Assembly: GCF_010093595.1 (NCBI RefSeq)
Contig: NW_022985453.1
Span: 181,049-245,048, forward strand
Direction of reading: 5' to 3'
Length of the DNA: 64,000 bases
DNA from: Mytilinidion resinicola
Taxonomy: Eukaryota > Ascomycota > Dothideomycetes > Mytilinidiales > Mytilinidiaceae
Numbering within the stretch: position 1 is the first letter of the stretch; every line of letters begins with the position of its first letter. The notes beneath the pieces were generated by a model. That model ran no database searches. It had not been told where the DNA came from and saw only the letters and a list, made by a program, of their open reading frames with translations. The translations under genes were made by a program, and so were the position numbers. Positions 30,401 to 41,013 of this stretch are shown one piece after another.

Positions 30401-31104
30401 AACCCGTTGCCCTGCTCCAAGACGTTCCCTCTATCACAGCAGTTTCAAGGTCGATCAGTGACCCGATCCAACCCCCGACGGCCCCGATGAACCTCGACAT
30501 CGGGCCCAATCAGTTGCCCAAGAACAACTTCACTGCAGTCGCCGAGCCGATCTCTCTGACTACGTCTCCTCCACGCCCAGACACGCCGCCCCCTCCGCCA
30601 CCGCCGAGCCTACCGCAGTTCAACGAGTTCATCCCGTACACGCACCCGTCGCAGCAGCATCCAGAGGAGGCTCTGAAGACAGCTCTGACGCACGCTCAGC
30701 CGCAGCAGCTCCAATGGCAGCCCCCGAACTCGGATCTGGGTCTCCCGAAACTGTCGGCTCAAGCACACCATGCGGTGGTCAAGAAACAGCTGCCGGTCCT
30801 CTCAGCGAATGGAGCGATCCCGTTTGTGCAGGATACGAAGCAGGAGAAGTCGAATGAAGGATCTTCAGGCGTGACTGGCAAGATCGAGCGCCATCATACC
30901 AACACGCTCGGCCACCCCGTCGCAGGCAATAACAACTACCATTCTCATCAGCATTCAAACGGGCAGAAGAGCTCTGTTGGCACGAACTACAATGCTCATA
31001 AACATGTGCCGGCTCTCGCTCCTGCTCAGGATGAGGACGGGCATGTTGAGGTCAACGAGGAGCAGGAGGATGTCTGGGCGGTTTTTGAGCCTCCGCGCGA
31101 CTGA
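27409..31104 (+). CDS. hos3: HOS3-type histone deacetylase
   Basis: Single exon, 1231 aa, ATG at 27409 (MQNPPGDPLVTNPRGRSTNN). Residues 1-150 are Ser/Pro/Arg-rich and probably unstructured. The arginase/deacetylase domain spans about residues 170-600. Motifs: RPPGHHCSADFPSGFCWLNN (catalytic His pair near 354), AIIDFDLHHGDGSQDI (zinc-binding Asp and His near 392), LSAGFDASEHE and VLEGGYS. The long insertions and a C-terminal tail of more than 500 residues, rich in Pro, Ser and charged repeats, are usual for filamentous-fungal Hos3. The tail ends in an acidic patch (NEEQEDVWAVFEPPRD). The expected role is removal of acetyl groups from histones and perhaps septin-associated targets, as in yeast Hos3. 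No lesion is seen. Confidence 0.95.
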   Translation: MQNPPGDPLVTNPRGRSTNNLHNRLSLSTASNTPLPPSPGGNNSPLRVTDQQRLGTSPSSQRAPSSPLRRSSSTMSLTGRSASPALSRKISTSSLRNGDSPATPRRAPSQMSSSRRASFNPTQPSPGFAPSPLAAQMEEKAPLKASNIAEEHFRKELKLHHEPSGVGYTDTVVILHDQCYGHRFSRSGKEDLMTIVERPERLLATALGVSVAYVRLGGRHAEGQHPPHPDRDPSENIPFKIRKTARSVDITSAVVKNVHGTDWMEELKAMCDTAEKKLAANGKDRELARIDGPKTSKAKKQSFHPGDLYLCSESLNALQGALGGVFEGVDAVFLGTQSGTGPSRAFVTVRPPGHHCSADFPSGFCWLNNVHVGIEHAVITHGLTHAAIIDFDLHHGDGSQDITWSRNAKISKLPKNAPVSKRTAIGYFSLHDINSYPCEDGDEEKVQNASLCIENAHDQTIWNVHLQPWRTQAEFWELYEARYQVLIEKARVFLKHHTARIRGVPKSALQPKAAIFLSAGFDASEHESQGMQRHKVNVPTEFYARFTRDVVKMAQDEETGTEGRIVSVLEGGYSDRALCSGVLSHLSGLCDNQAATSRQRMTNNGLGYEMSQRMGNMGLQKEDIPMLSTEPNYDPSWWNVDNLEWLEASVNPPPPIPPRKPRTGAPPTFYSPTASFSAKVVDPTKVHRSVSGSSKFMSASPSRAPTPPPPEVEWITAAHELSKLLIPTDRQTKSCTVEDLENPRAKQERQSIAPATLAAESVASGRQLRGRKAKATAYAEASSDAEHSSQAVSKSDRRKTMADFTPARAQTVALPRVASRRLSVASSIGSANGDLAASGSSKIALPRKSSVTPAPSSSGAAVRKARAPSQVPSETARSRTMKAEPPVPRVPSGYLKAPEKENDIDQITSGLQRVKLRMPTKEEHDAKEKQHKADLEKRDELKESRAKTAQKASVRKPATIRTKSATSVKTTTTRQPVTKGAAVPATPPEALAPPELPQPVALLQDVPSITAVSRSISDPIQPPTAPMNLDIGPNQLPKNNFTAVAEPISLTTSPPRPDTPPPPPPPSLPQFNEFIPYTHPSQQHPEEALKTALTHAQPQQLQWQPPNSDLGLPKLSAQAHHAVVKKQLPVLSANGAIPFVQDTKQEKSNEGSSGVTGKIERHHTNTLGHPVAGNNNYHSHQHSNGQKSSVGTNYNAHKHVPALAPAQDEDGHVEVNEEQEDVWAVFEPPRD

Positions 31105-32178
31105 AGGGGTGATTGTGCTGAGGATTTGGTGGGGTTGTGAGGGGAGACAGTGGCTTCCTTCAATGAATCTCAACAATCTGGAGATCATGTGAGGGATGCG
31201 AGAGTGTTCATTTGGCTGCAGCACTGCTAGGAGTAGTGGGGAGCAGTGGGCAAACTATCAAAAAGGTGACGGGTTTGTTTGCAGGGAGTTTCATCGATTG
31301 TGGTACCTTGGACTTCGTGGAGTGGCGAATTCGGGTCCACAACGCCAACACACGACGCAAAGCGGCATACGTCTTTCGAAGCATCGCTCGCGTGCTACGG
31401 ATACAATGCTGGGGTCAAATGTGGTGGTCTCTTTTTGGGGTACTGGTGGTGAATTTGGGTTCAATGGCGTTTGAACCCCTGCGGTTTTCGGCATCAACAA
31501 CCCACAACATGATGGGATTGTGAAACAGTGGAACCGTCTACCCTGCTTCTGCATGGTGGTAGCAATGCCGTTCTGCAGCATTGTGGTTCCCTGTTTTCTG
31601 CTGATCTCCGTCCTTGGTTTTTTCCTTTTTCTGCGACACAATACCCACTTACCCCCCCAGCTAGCATAGTTATGATACCCGGCGCTTACAGCTCTTCGAG
31701 CTCTAGCTTAGCCGTCTGATAAGTAATAAAACTGATTTCCTTGAAGGTATGCTTTCTGAATAAAGAGAAGCGATGAAGTGATGAAGTGATTCACTGGTAT
31801 GGCTCGGCCCTCACAGCTCTGTATGATATCTTACTCGCCCTCGAAGACGTTTCCGGTGCGTGTGACCGCCCCGCCTGCAGCGAACTGCCCCCTCGCACAC
31901 GGCTAGGATGTCGCCTGCGGCCTGCAGCGCCTCTACGCGTTTCTGCAGCTCTGCTTGGTTGGCTGCAGCCGTCCCCGCATTCGCGGCTAGTGCCAAGGCC
32001 GGGAGCAATGACGTTGGCCCAGCTGACTTCCTGATTTGTTTAGCTCCATCACTCCACTCACCTCTTTCCTTTCACTCCACAGCACTCTTCCGCTTCTCTT
32101 CTTTTCTTCAACTTCAAAGAGGACGGCTCGATACTGCTGCAGCTCCACCGCACGCAATCAGAGAAGTAGATAGCAATC
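31105..32178. other. Intergenic, no gene seen
   Basis: 1.07 kb between two plus-strand genes. Overlapping short frames on both strands have no family features. The 60 bp before 32179 (CACCGCACGCAATCAGAGAA) lead into the next start. Confidence 0.5.
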
Positions 32179-33366
32179 ATGCCAGACACCAACGGCGTCG
32201 CCAGCAGCGCCCACCGCGGCATCCATGCCAGTACGTTTCCCCCGCCTTTGCCACAGCTTCACTGCCCCGTCCTTCAGCCTCTGAAGCCATGAAGCTCGAG
32301 ATCTTTTCAGGGTGCTAATGATTCGCAGTCAATCCCTTCTCAGCCCGCGAGGACCGCTCTCGCGAGGCCATTATCGCGTACAAGGTTGGCACGACTGTGT
32401 CTTGGCTGCTTCTCTTCATCACGAGCGTCTACTACACCTTCGAGCACCCGCATGAGGGCAAGTACCACCGCCATACGATCTGGGGCCAGAACCGTGCGCA
32501 TCGGACTCCATTCACCATGAATTCCGTCATCGTAAGCATCTACTGGTACGTGAATAGCTTGCTCTCAGAGCGCCTCAGCCTAGCCTAGCCGCCCCAACAA
32601 CCTCGCTCAATTAGAGCATTTCAGCGTTACAATAGTCCAGGCAGCATGCTAATACGATACCCAGGATTGTTCTCTTCATCCTCCAGATCGGCTACAGCTG
32701 GCACCTCTACGCGTCCAACACTGTCTACGTCAACGCGGCTGCCAACGTTGGATCCCACTTCATCGCGCACAACCTGCTCATCTTCGGCTTCATTCACCTC
32801 TGGACGCGCTCGCACTTTTGGCTCGCGGAACTCCTCCTCATCGTGAACTTTGTAAACCTCAGCGCCGCCTACTTCCGCCACAGCACTACGCCTAGGTTCA
32901 TCCACATCCCGGTCGTCAGCGGCCCCCTGGCCTGGAATTTCGTGGCCTTGTACTGGGTCGGTGCCGTAGCGGTGCACGCACACACGCTGCCGGCTCGCAT
33001 CGTCGCCAACATCTTCATCTGGGGCATTCTCGCCTACGGCGTGTTCTTCCTGGCCGCGTTCAAGGACTACACCATTGGCTTTGAGCTCTCCATCCTCGCA
33101 GCCGGTACCTACCCCCATCCCCCTCTCGGCCCACCTCCACGTCCCTAAACGCAGCTGTACTAACACAAATCACAGCTATCGGCGTCGACCAGTTCCTAGG
33201 CCACATCATCGCCTTCCAGTGGATCTTCGCCTTCATCATCATGGCCCTCCTCTTCGTGCTCTCCCTCGCCGTCGGCGTCCCCGGCCTCCTAGGCCGCGAC
33301 CCCTTCAAGCGCGGCGAGATCGTCGCCGAGGACCGCGAGCGCGCTCCCCTCCTCGCGGACGAGTAG
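32179..33366 (+). CDS. DUF1774 family multi-pass membrane protein
   Basis: Four exons: 32179-32230, 32329-32545, 32665-33104 and 33176-33366 (299 aa, all phases match). The reading joins smoothly across introns: HAINPFSARED, then MNSVIVSIYWIVLFILQIGY. Family landmarks of the fungal DUF1774 membrane proteins are present: SWLLLFITSVYYTFEHPHEG, HTIWGQNRAH, VNAAANVGSHFIAHNLLIFG, RHSTTPRFIHIPVVSGPLAW, FKDYTIGFELS and FQWIFAFIIMALLFVLS. About seven membrane helices, no signal peptide. The last intron has a TACTAAC branch. Function is unknown for the family; a location in the endomembrane system is likely. No lesion is seen. Confidence 0.88.
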
Positions 33367-34015
33367 GCCCCCAAAACGCCACGCTGCGTCACTACTTCAC
33401 GTAGTTGTCGGACCACGAGCAACAAATGGATACAATTGGTACAAATTGACCGATAGCGAGAGTGCGTGCGTGCGCGCTGGAGGGATAGGTAAATGGTGAT
33501 AATTGGGGGTTTTGTCAACATTGCTGGTAATGTGCACAAAAGGCCAAAATTCTCCTTGCTTCTTTCTCCTTGTTTCTGACATTTGCATGGTTGGACGGAC
33601 TGCCCCTTGGCCGTGTTCATTGTATGATACCACTATGCTTGGCGATGGGGCCTTTAGGTAGTAGTGTAGCACAGCTAATATAGTATGTGCACACACATTT
33701 GATGGTGTTTGATACTGTTTTGAGTGAGTTATCGTACTGTCTGAAGACCCTTGATGCATTTTGAGGAAATGGGATGAGATGGTAGTGTGCTGGGTTCTGT
33801 GTACACCGGTTGAGCACTGTCTGAAGTCCCTCCATATATTCTGAGAAATTAGGATGAGATGTGAATGACCTATATCTGTGTACACCACTTCACCGCACAA
33901 AGTCCTCCAACATGCTTTCAGAAATCTGTAAATGCCAATTGGGAGCGCTATGTGTGTACACTCTTTTACCACCGTCTGAAGTCCCCGGCCCCCTTTCCCA
34001 GAAACTCGACAAAGA
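33367..34015. other. Intergenic between convergent genes, holds a repeat array
   Basis: The 3' ends of the DUF1774 and AP-2 beta genes face each other here. The second half is the repeat array annotated at 33735-33995. No gene. Confidence 0.6.
33735..33995 (+). repeat. Short array of the dispersed repeat, about 80-bp unit
   Basis: ACTGTCTGAAG(A/T)CCC recurs at about 33736, 33814 and 33971. It is preceded by TGTGTACACC(G/A) at about 33798 and 33876 and by GTGTGTACAC at about 33951. One intermediate unit, near 33890, is degenerate. GGATGAGATG also recurs, as in the 98-bp array at 3.2-4.3 kb. The array ends 20 bp from the stop codon of the AP-2 beta gene. Confidence 0.8.
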
Positions 34016-36425
34016 CTAAAGCAACAACAAATCCCCACCCCCATCCCCGCCCATCCCACCTCCTGCCCCACCGGGACTCTGCACAATCCCCTGCGGCGCA
34101 TTCTGCGTCACCACGTACATGCTCGCGCTATTCCCCGCAATCGGAGATCCCCCAAACGCGCTCTCGCGCATCTGGCCTGCGTTCAGATTCGCAAAATACA
34201 TGTCTGCCTCGCTGACCGCGGCCGCTAAATTCCCGTTGCCGTTCTGGGGCGCGGGGGTGCCGTTGCCGTTCCCGTTCCCGTTTACGTTAAAAGGGGCCGA
34301 CGTGTCCACAGCCGGACGCTCCGCTGCCGCCTTCTCCCTCGCGGCCTTGGCGGCGCGCACGGTGGGCAGCGTGTGCCGCTGCAGCGCTGGGCTCTCGATG
34401 AGTTTGCGCGGGCGCGCGGAGCGGAAGACCTGGTTGACGGGCTTCAGGTAGACGGTGGCGAGGGTGCCGACGCTGAGGCACATTTCCTCGAGGGTGGCGG
34501 GGTCGAGCTTCTCGCTCTCCTCGGCCGTGATGGCGGGCTTGTCGCCCATGACGACGCGCTTGGCGATCTCCGGCGACGAGGAGAGCAGCCGCCAGTACAT
34601 GTAGCCGCGGTCGCGGAGGTCCGGGTTGTCAGTTTCCTCGGTGGCCCACTTGAGGACCTTGGGGACGAGCTCTTGGCCCTTTGTGGGGCGCTGGATGAAG
34701 AGTTTGACGGTGGCGGTGAGCAGGGCGAGCTGGACCTCATGCGGCTCGTCGGCGAAGCTGTAGAGGAAGTCGTCGAGGAGGACGTCCGAGTTGTCGATGC
34801 GGTCGGCGTACTGGCCGATGACCCAGATCATGGCGGCTTTGGCCTCAGGCTCGTCGAGCGAGTCGAGGTTCTCACACAGCGTGCTGATGATGGACTCGTA
34901 TTGGTTGGGGTACTTGCGGAAGATGTTGCGGATCACGACCGTGGCTTCTTGCACGATGTAGGAGACTTTTGTGGCGACGAGCTCGAGAAGAGTGTTGATG
35001 CACAGGCGGGCGGCAGGCTCGATTTTGATGGCGAGTTTGCCGATGGCGCGCACGGATTTGCGGACGAAGTCGACGTCGATTTCGGTGGCGTATCTGGGGA
35101 TGGGTTAGTCGTGGATGGGGAAAAGAGGATAGAAGGAACGTACTCTCGTAATTCCGTCAATACTTCTTTGATGTTACGTTCCGTAGCAAGCATGAAAATG
35201 AGTTCCAGCTTGGTCACCTTGACGTAAATCGGATCGTTATATTTGCAGAAGAAAACACGGATGTCGTTTCGTAGCACCTCCGGCCTTCGTTGTAAAATCA
35301 GAAGAGCGTTTCGGAGGGCGAGGTATTGGATTTCGGGTCCTTTTGATAGAAGGGTGACGAGCGGTGGAGAGAGCTTATTACAGAGAGACGCTATTACTTT
35401 CTGATCGGATATGTAGTTCATGAGGTAGAGGATAACGCGGATGCAGGTTAGTACGACAGCGGAATTTGAATGCGAAAGTCGAGGCGAAATACGCTCAGCA
35501 AGAAGCGCTGCTTCGCTCGTGTCTTGTGGGACGTAATTCATCATAGCCTCTAAGATATATGTTTGGCCCCATCTGGTTGGTGTTAGTAATGAGACATGAC
35601 TGCAATTGGTCTACTTACTCTGAACAGTCGGGCAAGATCTGGACGATCTTTGATGCACTCGCATAGTCTATAGTGAGTTTGATGCTTTCACTCCTTTCCC
35701 AAATATCCATCAGGCCCGCCAGTGCACTCGAAACCACTGTTGGATTCTCATCCCTTAGCATGGTATTCAGTCGATCGATGAGATCGGAAGACTCCACGAG
35801 ATGTTTATCGTGGTCGTACAACTTCGCAACGCAGAAAGCAGCTGTTTTCCGAACGTAGGGGTCCGAGTCTTTCAGGAGTTTCTTCAGGGGAGGAACGGTC
35901 GCTTCGACGAATTCCCGAACGTGGATATACGACATGGTTCGCAGAGCTAGGGCCCGCACTAGGGGGTTGTTGTCGTCCATATCCTGTGCAACCAGTCAGC
36001 AAATGAATTCCCTCGCTCGATAGCAACGCGCATACATTGACGATGATAGGCAGTGCCTTCAGAGCAACGTCCGGTTTTATCCGAGCGTAATTGACCAGGT
36101 ATAAGAAGCACCTAAGTTCCAATCAGTTCCCGAGACATTATGACTTCCCGTAGCATCGCATCACAGCAACTAACATCTTCTTGATTTCCAGGCTCGAAAT
36201 GTGCATGCAAGCCACGATATCTGGGAATAGTGCCACCATATCATTATTGCTCATTGTCATATTCGCGACGATCTTCTTCAAGGCCGTCTTTTTCGCTGAG
36301 AAATTCTTGTCTTTTTTGCCGCCGCTATTGAGTTCGAGTCGTAGCTCCGCTACTTTGCCCTGTGGAGACCGGAGGTATTGTAAGCGCGCTGCGTTATCGA
36401 ATGCGAAGGTGGGAATAAACATCAT
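34016..36425 (-). CDS. apl1: AP-2 adaptor complex subunit beta (ear-less fungal form)
   Basis: Exons 36425-36175, 36111-36036, 35983-35619, 35572-35144 and 35093-34016 give 732 aa with closed phases. The trunk is a standard beta-adaptin HEAT solenoid: [88 protein letters not shown] and [16 protein letters not shown]. The SGGKKDKN...[13 protein letters not shown] wording fits filamentous-fungal AP-2 beta better than AP-1 beta. After the trunk comes a Gly/Asn-rich linker ending [11 protein letters not shown]; the beta-ear (appendage) domain is absent, as reported for AP-2 beta of higher fungi. Role: cargo-selective endocytosis at the hyphal apex. The first residues (before about 20) are uncertain; a further 5' exon is possible. 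Confidence 0.88.
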
Positions 36426-37013
36426 GATATGGTTTGGCTATGCGCAACCATAGCAATGATGCGCTGCCGGTCCCAGCTTGCGCAAGAGCGCAGTGTCGTA
36501 GATTGTTGCTACAGCGAGGAAAATGCGGTGATAGAGGACGGTGATGTGGACAAAGGAACGGCGACATGGACGTACTCTCGCAAAGAGCTTCGCATCTTGG
36601 CCGCCTGCACTCATGGCTGGTGTCCGCGTGCCTAGTCTTCAGCCCCTCCTGTATGCATGTGCTTGGAACGAGACTCTTGCAGCTCCCCTCTCTTGCGTTC
36701 CGGTGCCGTCTTAGCCACCCTCCAACGTGGATGGCGGTCCTGATTCGCTGTGGGGCTCTCACGACGCGCTGATAAGACCGGACATTTCAGATTCGACGCT
36801 GGAACGGGTGCGCGGAGGCGATGAAGGCAGCGAGGAAGGCGATTGAGAGTGAATTGAGCGCGGAGCTTAGCGGACGAGTGTTTTGGTGGAGCACCTGCAG
36901 CGACCGGGGCGCCAAGGCTGACGGAAGAACTCGCCATCCGACAGCGACGTCGACCTCAACACCACGCTTCTATCCCCAGTCTCACCTTCATCTGCGCTGT
37001 CGAAACCCCCACG
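36426..37013. promoter_or_regulatory. Bidirectional region between AP-2 beta and EMC4
   Basis: 588 bp between two divergently transcribed housekeeping genes, so it likely holds both promoters. A minus-strand frame from an ATG at 36937 (MASSSVSLGAPVAAGAPPKH) could be an alternative first exon of AP-2 beta, but I could not connect it convincingly. Confidence 0.45.
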
Positions 37014-37634
37014 ATGTCCTCATTACCGCCGCCGCCGCCGCAATGGGTCCTCGACCTCAACAGCACGCCCGCGAAGCCCAAGTCGAGCTCCGCGCCTGAC
37101 CCGCCCGGCTTCACCTCCGCGCTGAGCAAGCAACGTTCCCAGTCGAAGAATGCACCCACTGCTCGGAAGCCACCGACCACCGAAGAGACGGACACGCTGA
37201 AGGTCAAGAAGGCCTGGGAGATTGCCATAGCGCCGGCGAAGCAGCTGCCCATGAACGCCATCGGTATGTTTCCCACGATCGTGAGGCCGCAAACTTGGAG
37301 AATATTGATCGCTGACGATGTCTAACTAGGCATGTACATGACCGGCAACACCCTCCAGATCTTCTCCATCTTCATGGTCTTCACGCTATTCAAGACGCCC
37401 ATCATGGCCATCATCGGCCTGCCCCGCACATTCGCCCCGTTCACTACACCCGGCACCGCCGGTCGTCTCCTTCCCGTACAAGCTACATATGTTGTCATGA
37501 ATTTGTTGATGCTGGGCCTCGGACTGTGGAAAGTGAATCAGATGGGATTGCTGCCCACCACCAGAAGCGATTGGTTGGCGTGGGAGAGTGAGAGGACGTG
37601 GAGCGAGAGGGCAGTGCCCAGGGCGTGGTTATGA
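37014..37634 (+). CDS. emc4: ER membrane protein complex subunit 4 (EMC4)
   Basis: Two exons, 37014-37263 and 37330-37634 (184 aa; G/GC phase joins to Gly). The intron starts GTATGT and ends CTAACTAG. Conserved family wording is present: VKKAWEIAIAPAKQLPMNAI, MYMTGNTLQIFSIFMVFTLF and a second hydrophobic segment ATYVVMNLLMLGLGLWKVNQ. EMC4 is a core subunit of the ER membrane insertase that places tail-anchored and multi-pass proteins. The N-terminal 60 residues are Pro/Ser-rich and cytosolic. Length is normal for fungi. No lesion is seen. Confidence 0.92.
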
Positions 37635-37880
37635 TAATTCGGCGTAGGGTGCTCTCGACAATGAGATACTTATTATGAGGCTACAGCCACATTTTTAGCA
37701 TGCGGGTGGAATGATGATTGGGCCAATGCGCTTTGGAACCATGGAACTGCGAAAAGCCAAGCTTCGGGCCGCACACATCGCTTCTCGCTCATACATCCCG
37801 CACTCTTCTTCAGCTTCCTAACTACCACCAACCCTACCAGTTCCTCCCCATTCGCGCCCACCTGTCCACCTTAAATCAAC

Positions 37881-39600
37881 ATGAGTATTCTTGAACTACC
37901 CACGGAGATTTCTCAGCAGATTCTTGAGCACGCGGTTCAAGTTCGTGGAATAAAAAGGGCGTTACGACTGAGGCTCATCAACAGTAATGCTCCCCATTTT
38001 ATTTCTGATTGAGTCAGAATCTTTGACTTACCATCGAACCAGCACTCTTTTCCGTCGAGGTCCAGCAAGCCATCTTTCGGACAGGTATTGTACGCCAGGA
38101 CGAAGGAAACGCATACCGGGACGGACGAAACGTGCACTACCCGCCCAGAAAAACAATTAAGAATTATAACATCGGCCCAAACAATCTCTTTTGGCACGCC
38201 TACATGACATATGATGGCCAATCAGAAAGAGCCCTCGTCCTACAGAGCCTGGGTTATTAGAGCTGTGACAAATTCAATCTGCAACAAGATCGGACAGACG
38301 GATGACGACTCCGTCATCCGAAATATTGCAGAGCAGTTGTGTCATCTATACAGGAACGCTGATCACTTTACGTATCGCTCCTTTCAGGGCTGTTCCCGTG
38401 ATAACACTATACTGGCAGCGGCAGCCTACTTGAACTATCAAGACTTTACGAAAAAGCTCCTTGCCAACGGCTATGATCCAGAGAAGAACACCCCTTTCGG
38501 GCTTCCAGTCTGGGCAGCAGCGTTTGCGGGCAACAATTCCGTGGTCGAACTTTTACTGACCAGCGGCACTGGCGTCACATTGCGCAAAAGGTGCTTTGCC
38601 ATCTCTGGAGCAGCAAACGGTGGTCACCTTGACACCTTCAATCTTCTGTTCAGTCCTCGTTTCGGACACATGGTCCCTGGAAATGCTACTTATCCATTCT
38701 TGAAAGAAGGACTGTATCGCACGAGTAACCCGCGCATCTTCGATCAAACAGTCGCCTTGCTCAAGCCTTATTCCCATTCCTAGAAGCGTGCAGCCAATGG
38801 CCAGCCGAAGGCAAATTCCCATTGGAAGAGTTCCTCTCGTATGCGACACAAAAGGGTTATGTGGACATGGTTCGACACTTGCTCCAGAAAGGCGCTTCGG
38901 CAAATGGCGTCTCTCAAATCCCAGAGGATAAGCTGGTACTCAGGGCTCTCGAATCCGGGGATCAACAAACCGTCTTCTACGACTGCCAGCCTTGTTCGGG
39001 AAAGCCTTTGAGAGAAGCAACGCAATATGGCCATGTCGAGGTTGTAAAGATGCTGCTCCGCCACGGTGCCAAACCGTACTTCGGAACATATTGGGATAGA
39101 ACGTTTGACCCATCATATAACGCCTTGGCGATCTCGGCCAGCCGTGGATTCTTCGAAATTTCTCGCGCACTGCTCGAACACGGTGCGAACACTAGCACAG
39201 GAATCCAGTTGCCAATCGAGGGTGCAGTTGAGGCAGAACATACTGATTTGGTCCGCATCCTGTGCAGATACGCAACTGGTATAAATACTTATTTTGTTCT
39301 TAACGGTGCTCTCGATTGTGCTAGGAGGAATGGCCTGGAGTCAATGGCCGAGTTACTTCTCGATAAAGGTTACCCCTCGATGAAAGCGTGTCATTGACGG
39401 GCCCTCCTCGTTGGGCATCCTGGCGTGACAACGACAACATCAAAGAATTCGCGCGGGACAGTGTATAGCTCATCTTGGAAAGCATGCTTTCTGGAAGATT
39501 GCACCAGAGCGCGCGTACTTCGAACAAGGAGCAAACATCGACAACGGATCTACACCGCTACCTATCAGAGCCACCAGAGGAAATCGAGTCTGACATTTCG
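37881..39600 (+). pseudogene. F-box/ankyrin-repeat gene with several frame breaks
   Basis: Exon 1 (37881-37983) encodes an F-box-like start, MSILELPTEISQQILEHAVQ. A 59-bp intron leads to exon 2 (from 38043, NTLFSVEVQQAIFRTG). The frame then shifts near 38240 into a 190-codon frame with ankyrin-like repeats (DNTILAAAAYLNYQDFTKKL, GLPVWAAAFAGNNSVVELLL). It shifts back near 38768 into another ankyrin frame (ATQKGYVDMVRHLLQKGASA, EATQYGHVEVVKMLLRHGAK). A third shift lies near 39371, after which a TAG sits where Gln is likely (FARDSV-TAG-LILES). A last repeat (YFEQGANIDNGSTPL) is again out of frame. Some breaks could be sequencing errors, but four lesions in 1.7 kb point to a pseudogene. The start, splice site and order of repeats show it was one gene. 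Confidence 0.7.
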
Positions 39601-41013
39601 TGAATGATGGATCAAAGTCTAGTTACAATGTGTGAATTCGGTGATCTGCCTAGGTAGCAGTCGCAAAGCTTGCTGTGCCGCATAGGTGCCTGAAAATTTC
39701 GACACTACCTTCTATATAAATGTAGACCTCTGATTTAATGTCAATCCTTAATACCAATCCAGAAGATTCGAGTTTCACCTTCATCACACTTATCCAAGGC
39801 GTGTTAGCAGACCTCTCTCTTAGAATATCCCTTATCTTCTCTACCCTCTCTCTTCTTTTTCGTCGTTCAATTAGTAAGGAAATTAGGCGCTATGTACCAA
39901 CTAAAACGTTCACCGATTCGTCACTAAGGTTGCACCGTTCATGCGGTGCCGTTTCATCTACTAGTTTGACTTTGGGTTGAACGGTCCGAAGTACTACTGA
40001 CTCCAAAGCACATAGGTAGTCACGCTTATAACGTTTCCTAGAAACCCTAGCTTCACACCAATCTGCGCCCTCTCTCCCACCACCGGAACCCTCCAGAATA
40101 GCATTCGTGGCGTAATATCATGCGAGTGCTATATGAGCCGTAGTACTCGACTATACGCAGCTATCGCTAGGTACGACATATCGTCCAACAGCTGACTAGC
40201 TGCTGCGCAGAGCTTTTCACAGTAATCAACACAACGTTGCACGCGTTGAATAGCTCGATTGTCTTGCAGTGAATAGAAGCCGTGGAACATGACGTCCGGA
40301 TTGCCGTTCTCTTCACGCCGCCGGGGTACTCTGGCATCACACCTACACTAGGAAAGCCACAGGGAAGGACTATGAGGGTTCGGAGGGCGGTATACGTGAT
40401 ATCAATGCTCAATTGTCCTCGTTCGCTGGACATCCTCCTGGCATTGCTGGGGAGTGGCATGCAGTCCTCGATTCGGAGATCTGATTTCGGGCGCAGCGGT
40501 TTGACGGCATGGGTGGAGATTAAGCAGTCGTCTGGTGTCGTCGAACATACAGCAGCCGCCAGAGATTTGGAGATCTCGGTTAATATAATGACACGTGAAT
40601 ATTGAGCTCCCAAAATGCATGTGGTCTGCCGGAGGCCGCTTTAGATACATTGGCCAAGAGGTATTGAAGGTCTGGGTAGTTTGTAAAATATGTGTTTTAG
40701 GGGGGTATAAGGACAACTATGTCTGGCTTCTTGTATCCTGCTGGAGCTGAAACTTCCAACTGGAAGACTCCAACACCCTAAATCTAAAGGAGGGATGAAG
40801 GACGTCGGTGAAAGTTGGTTTCCGGGTCTGTGTCATTTCTCCAGCGGACTCAGAGTACATTCTGCTTTATCCTAGAGGATGTGAGCTGAAGTTTGATCTG
40901 CAAGGTATTGGTAATGCGTGGAATTTTCCGGAGCCGGTACTATCATCGCTATATTTCGATTTATGGCACCGAATTTTTTTTTATGAGAGCCCAAAGGATC
41001 ACTTCGGAAGTAA
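39601..41013. other. Gene-poor stretch with one possible relic exon
   Basis: An 80-codon frame at 39738-39980 has no family features. On the minus strand near 40340-40140 one frame reads HGFYSLQDNRAIQRVQRCVD then YCEKLCAAASQLLDDMSYLA, which looks like genuine protein sequence. It has no identifiable start or splice partner and is probably a gene fragment. The rest shows nothing. Confidence 0.4.

Noticed and set aside
34373..35227. 284-codon plus-strand frame
   Set aside because: Antisense to the AP-2 beta exon 5; acidic shadow produced by GC-rich codons, no family features.
39738..39980. 80-codon plus-strand frame
   Set aside because: No family features, in a decayed region; length is within chance expectation.
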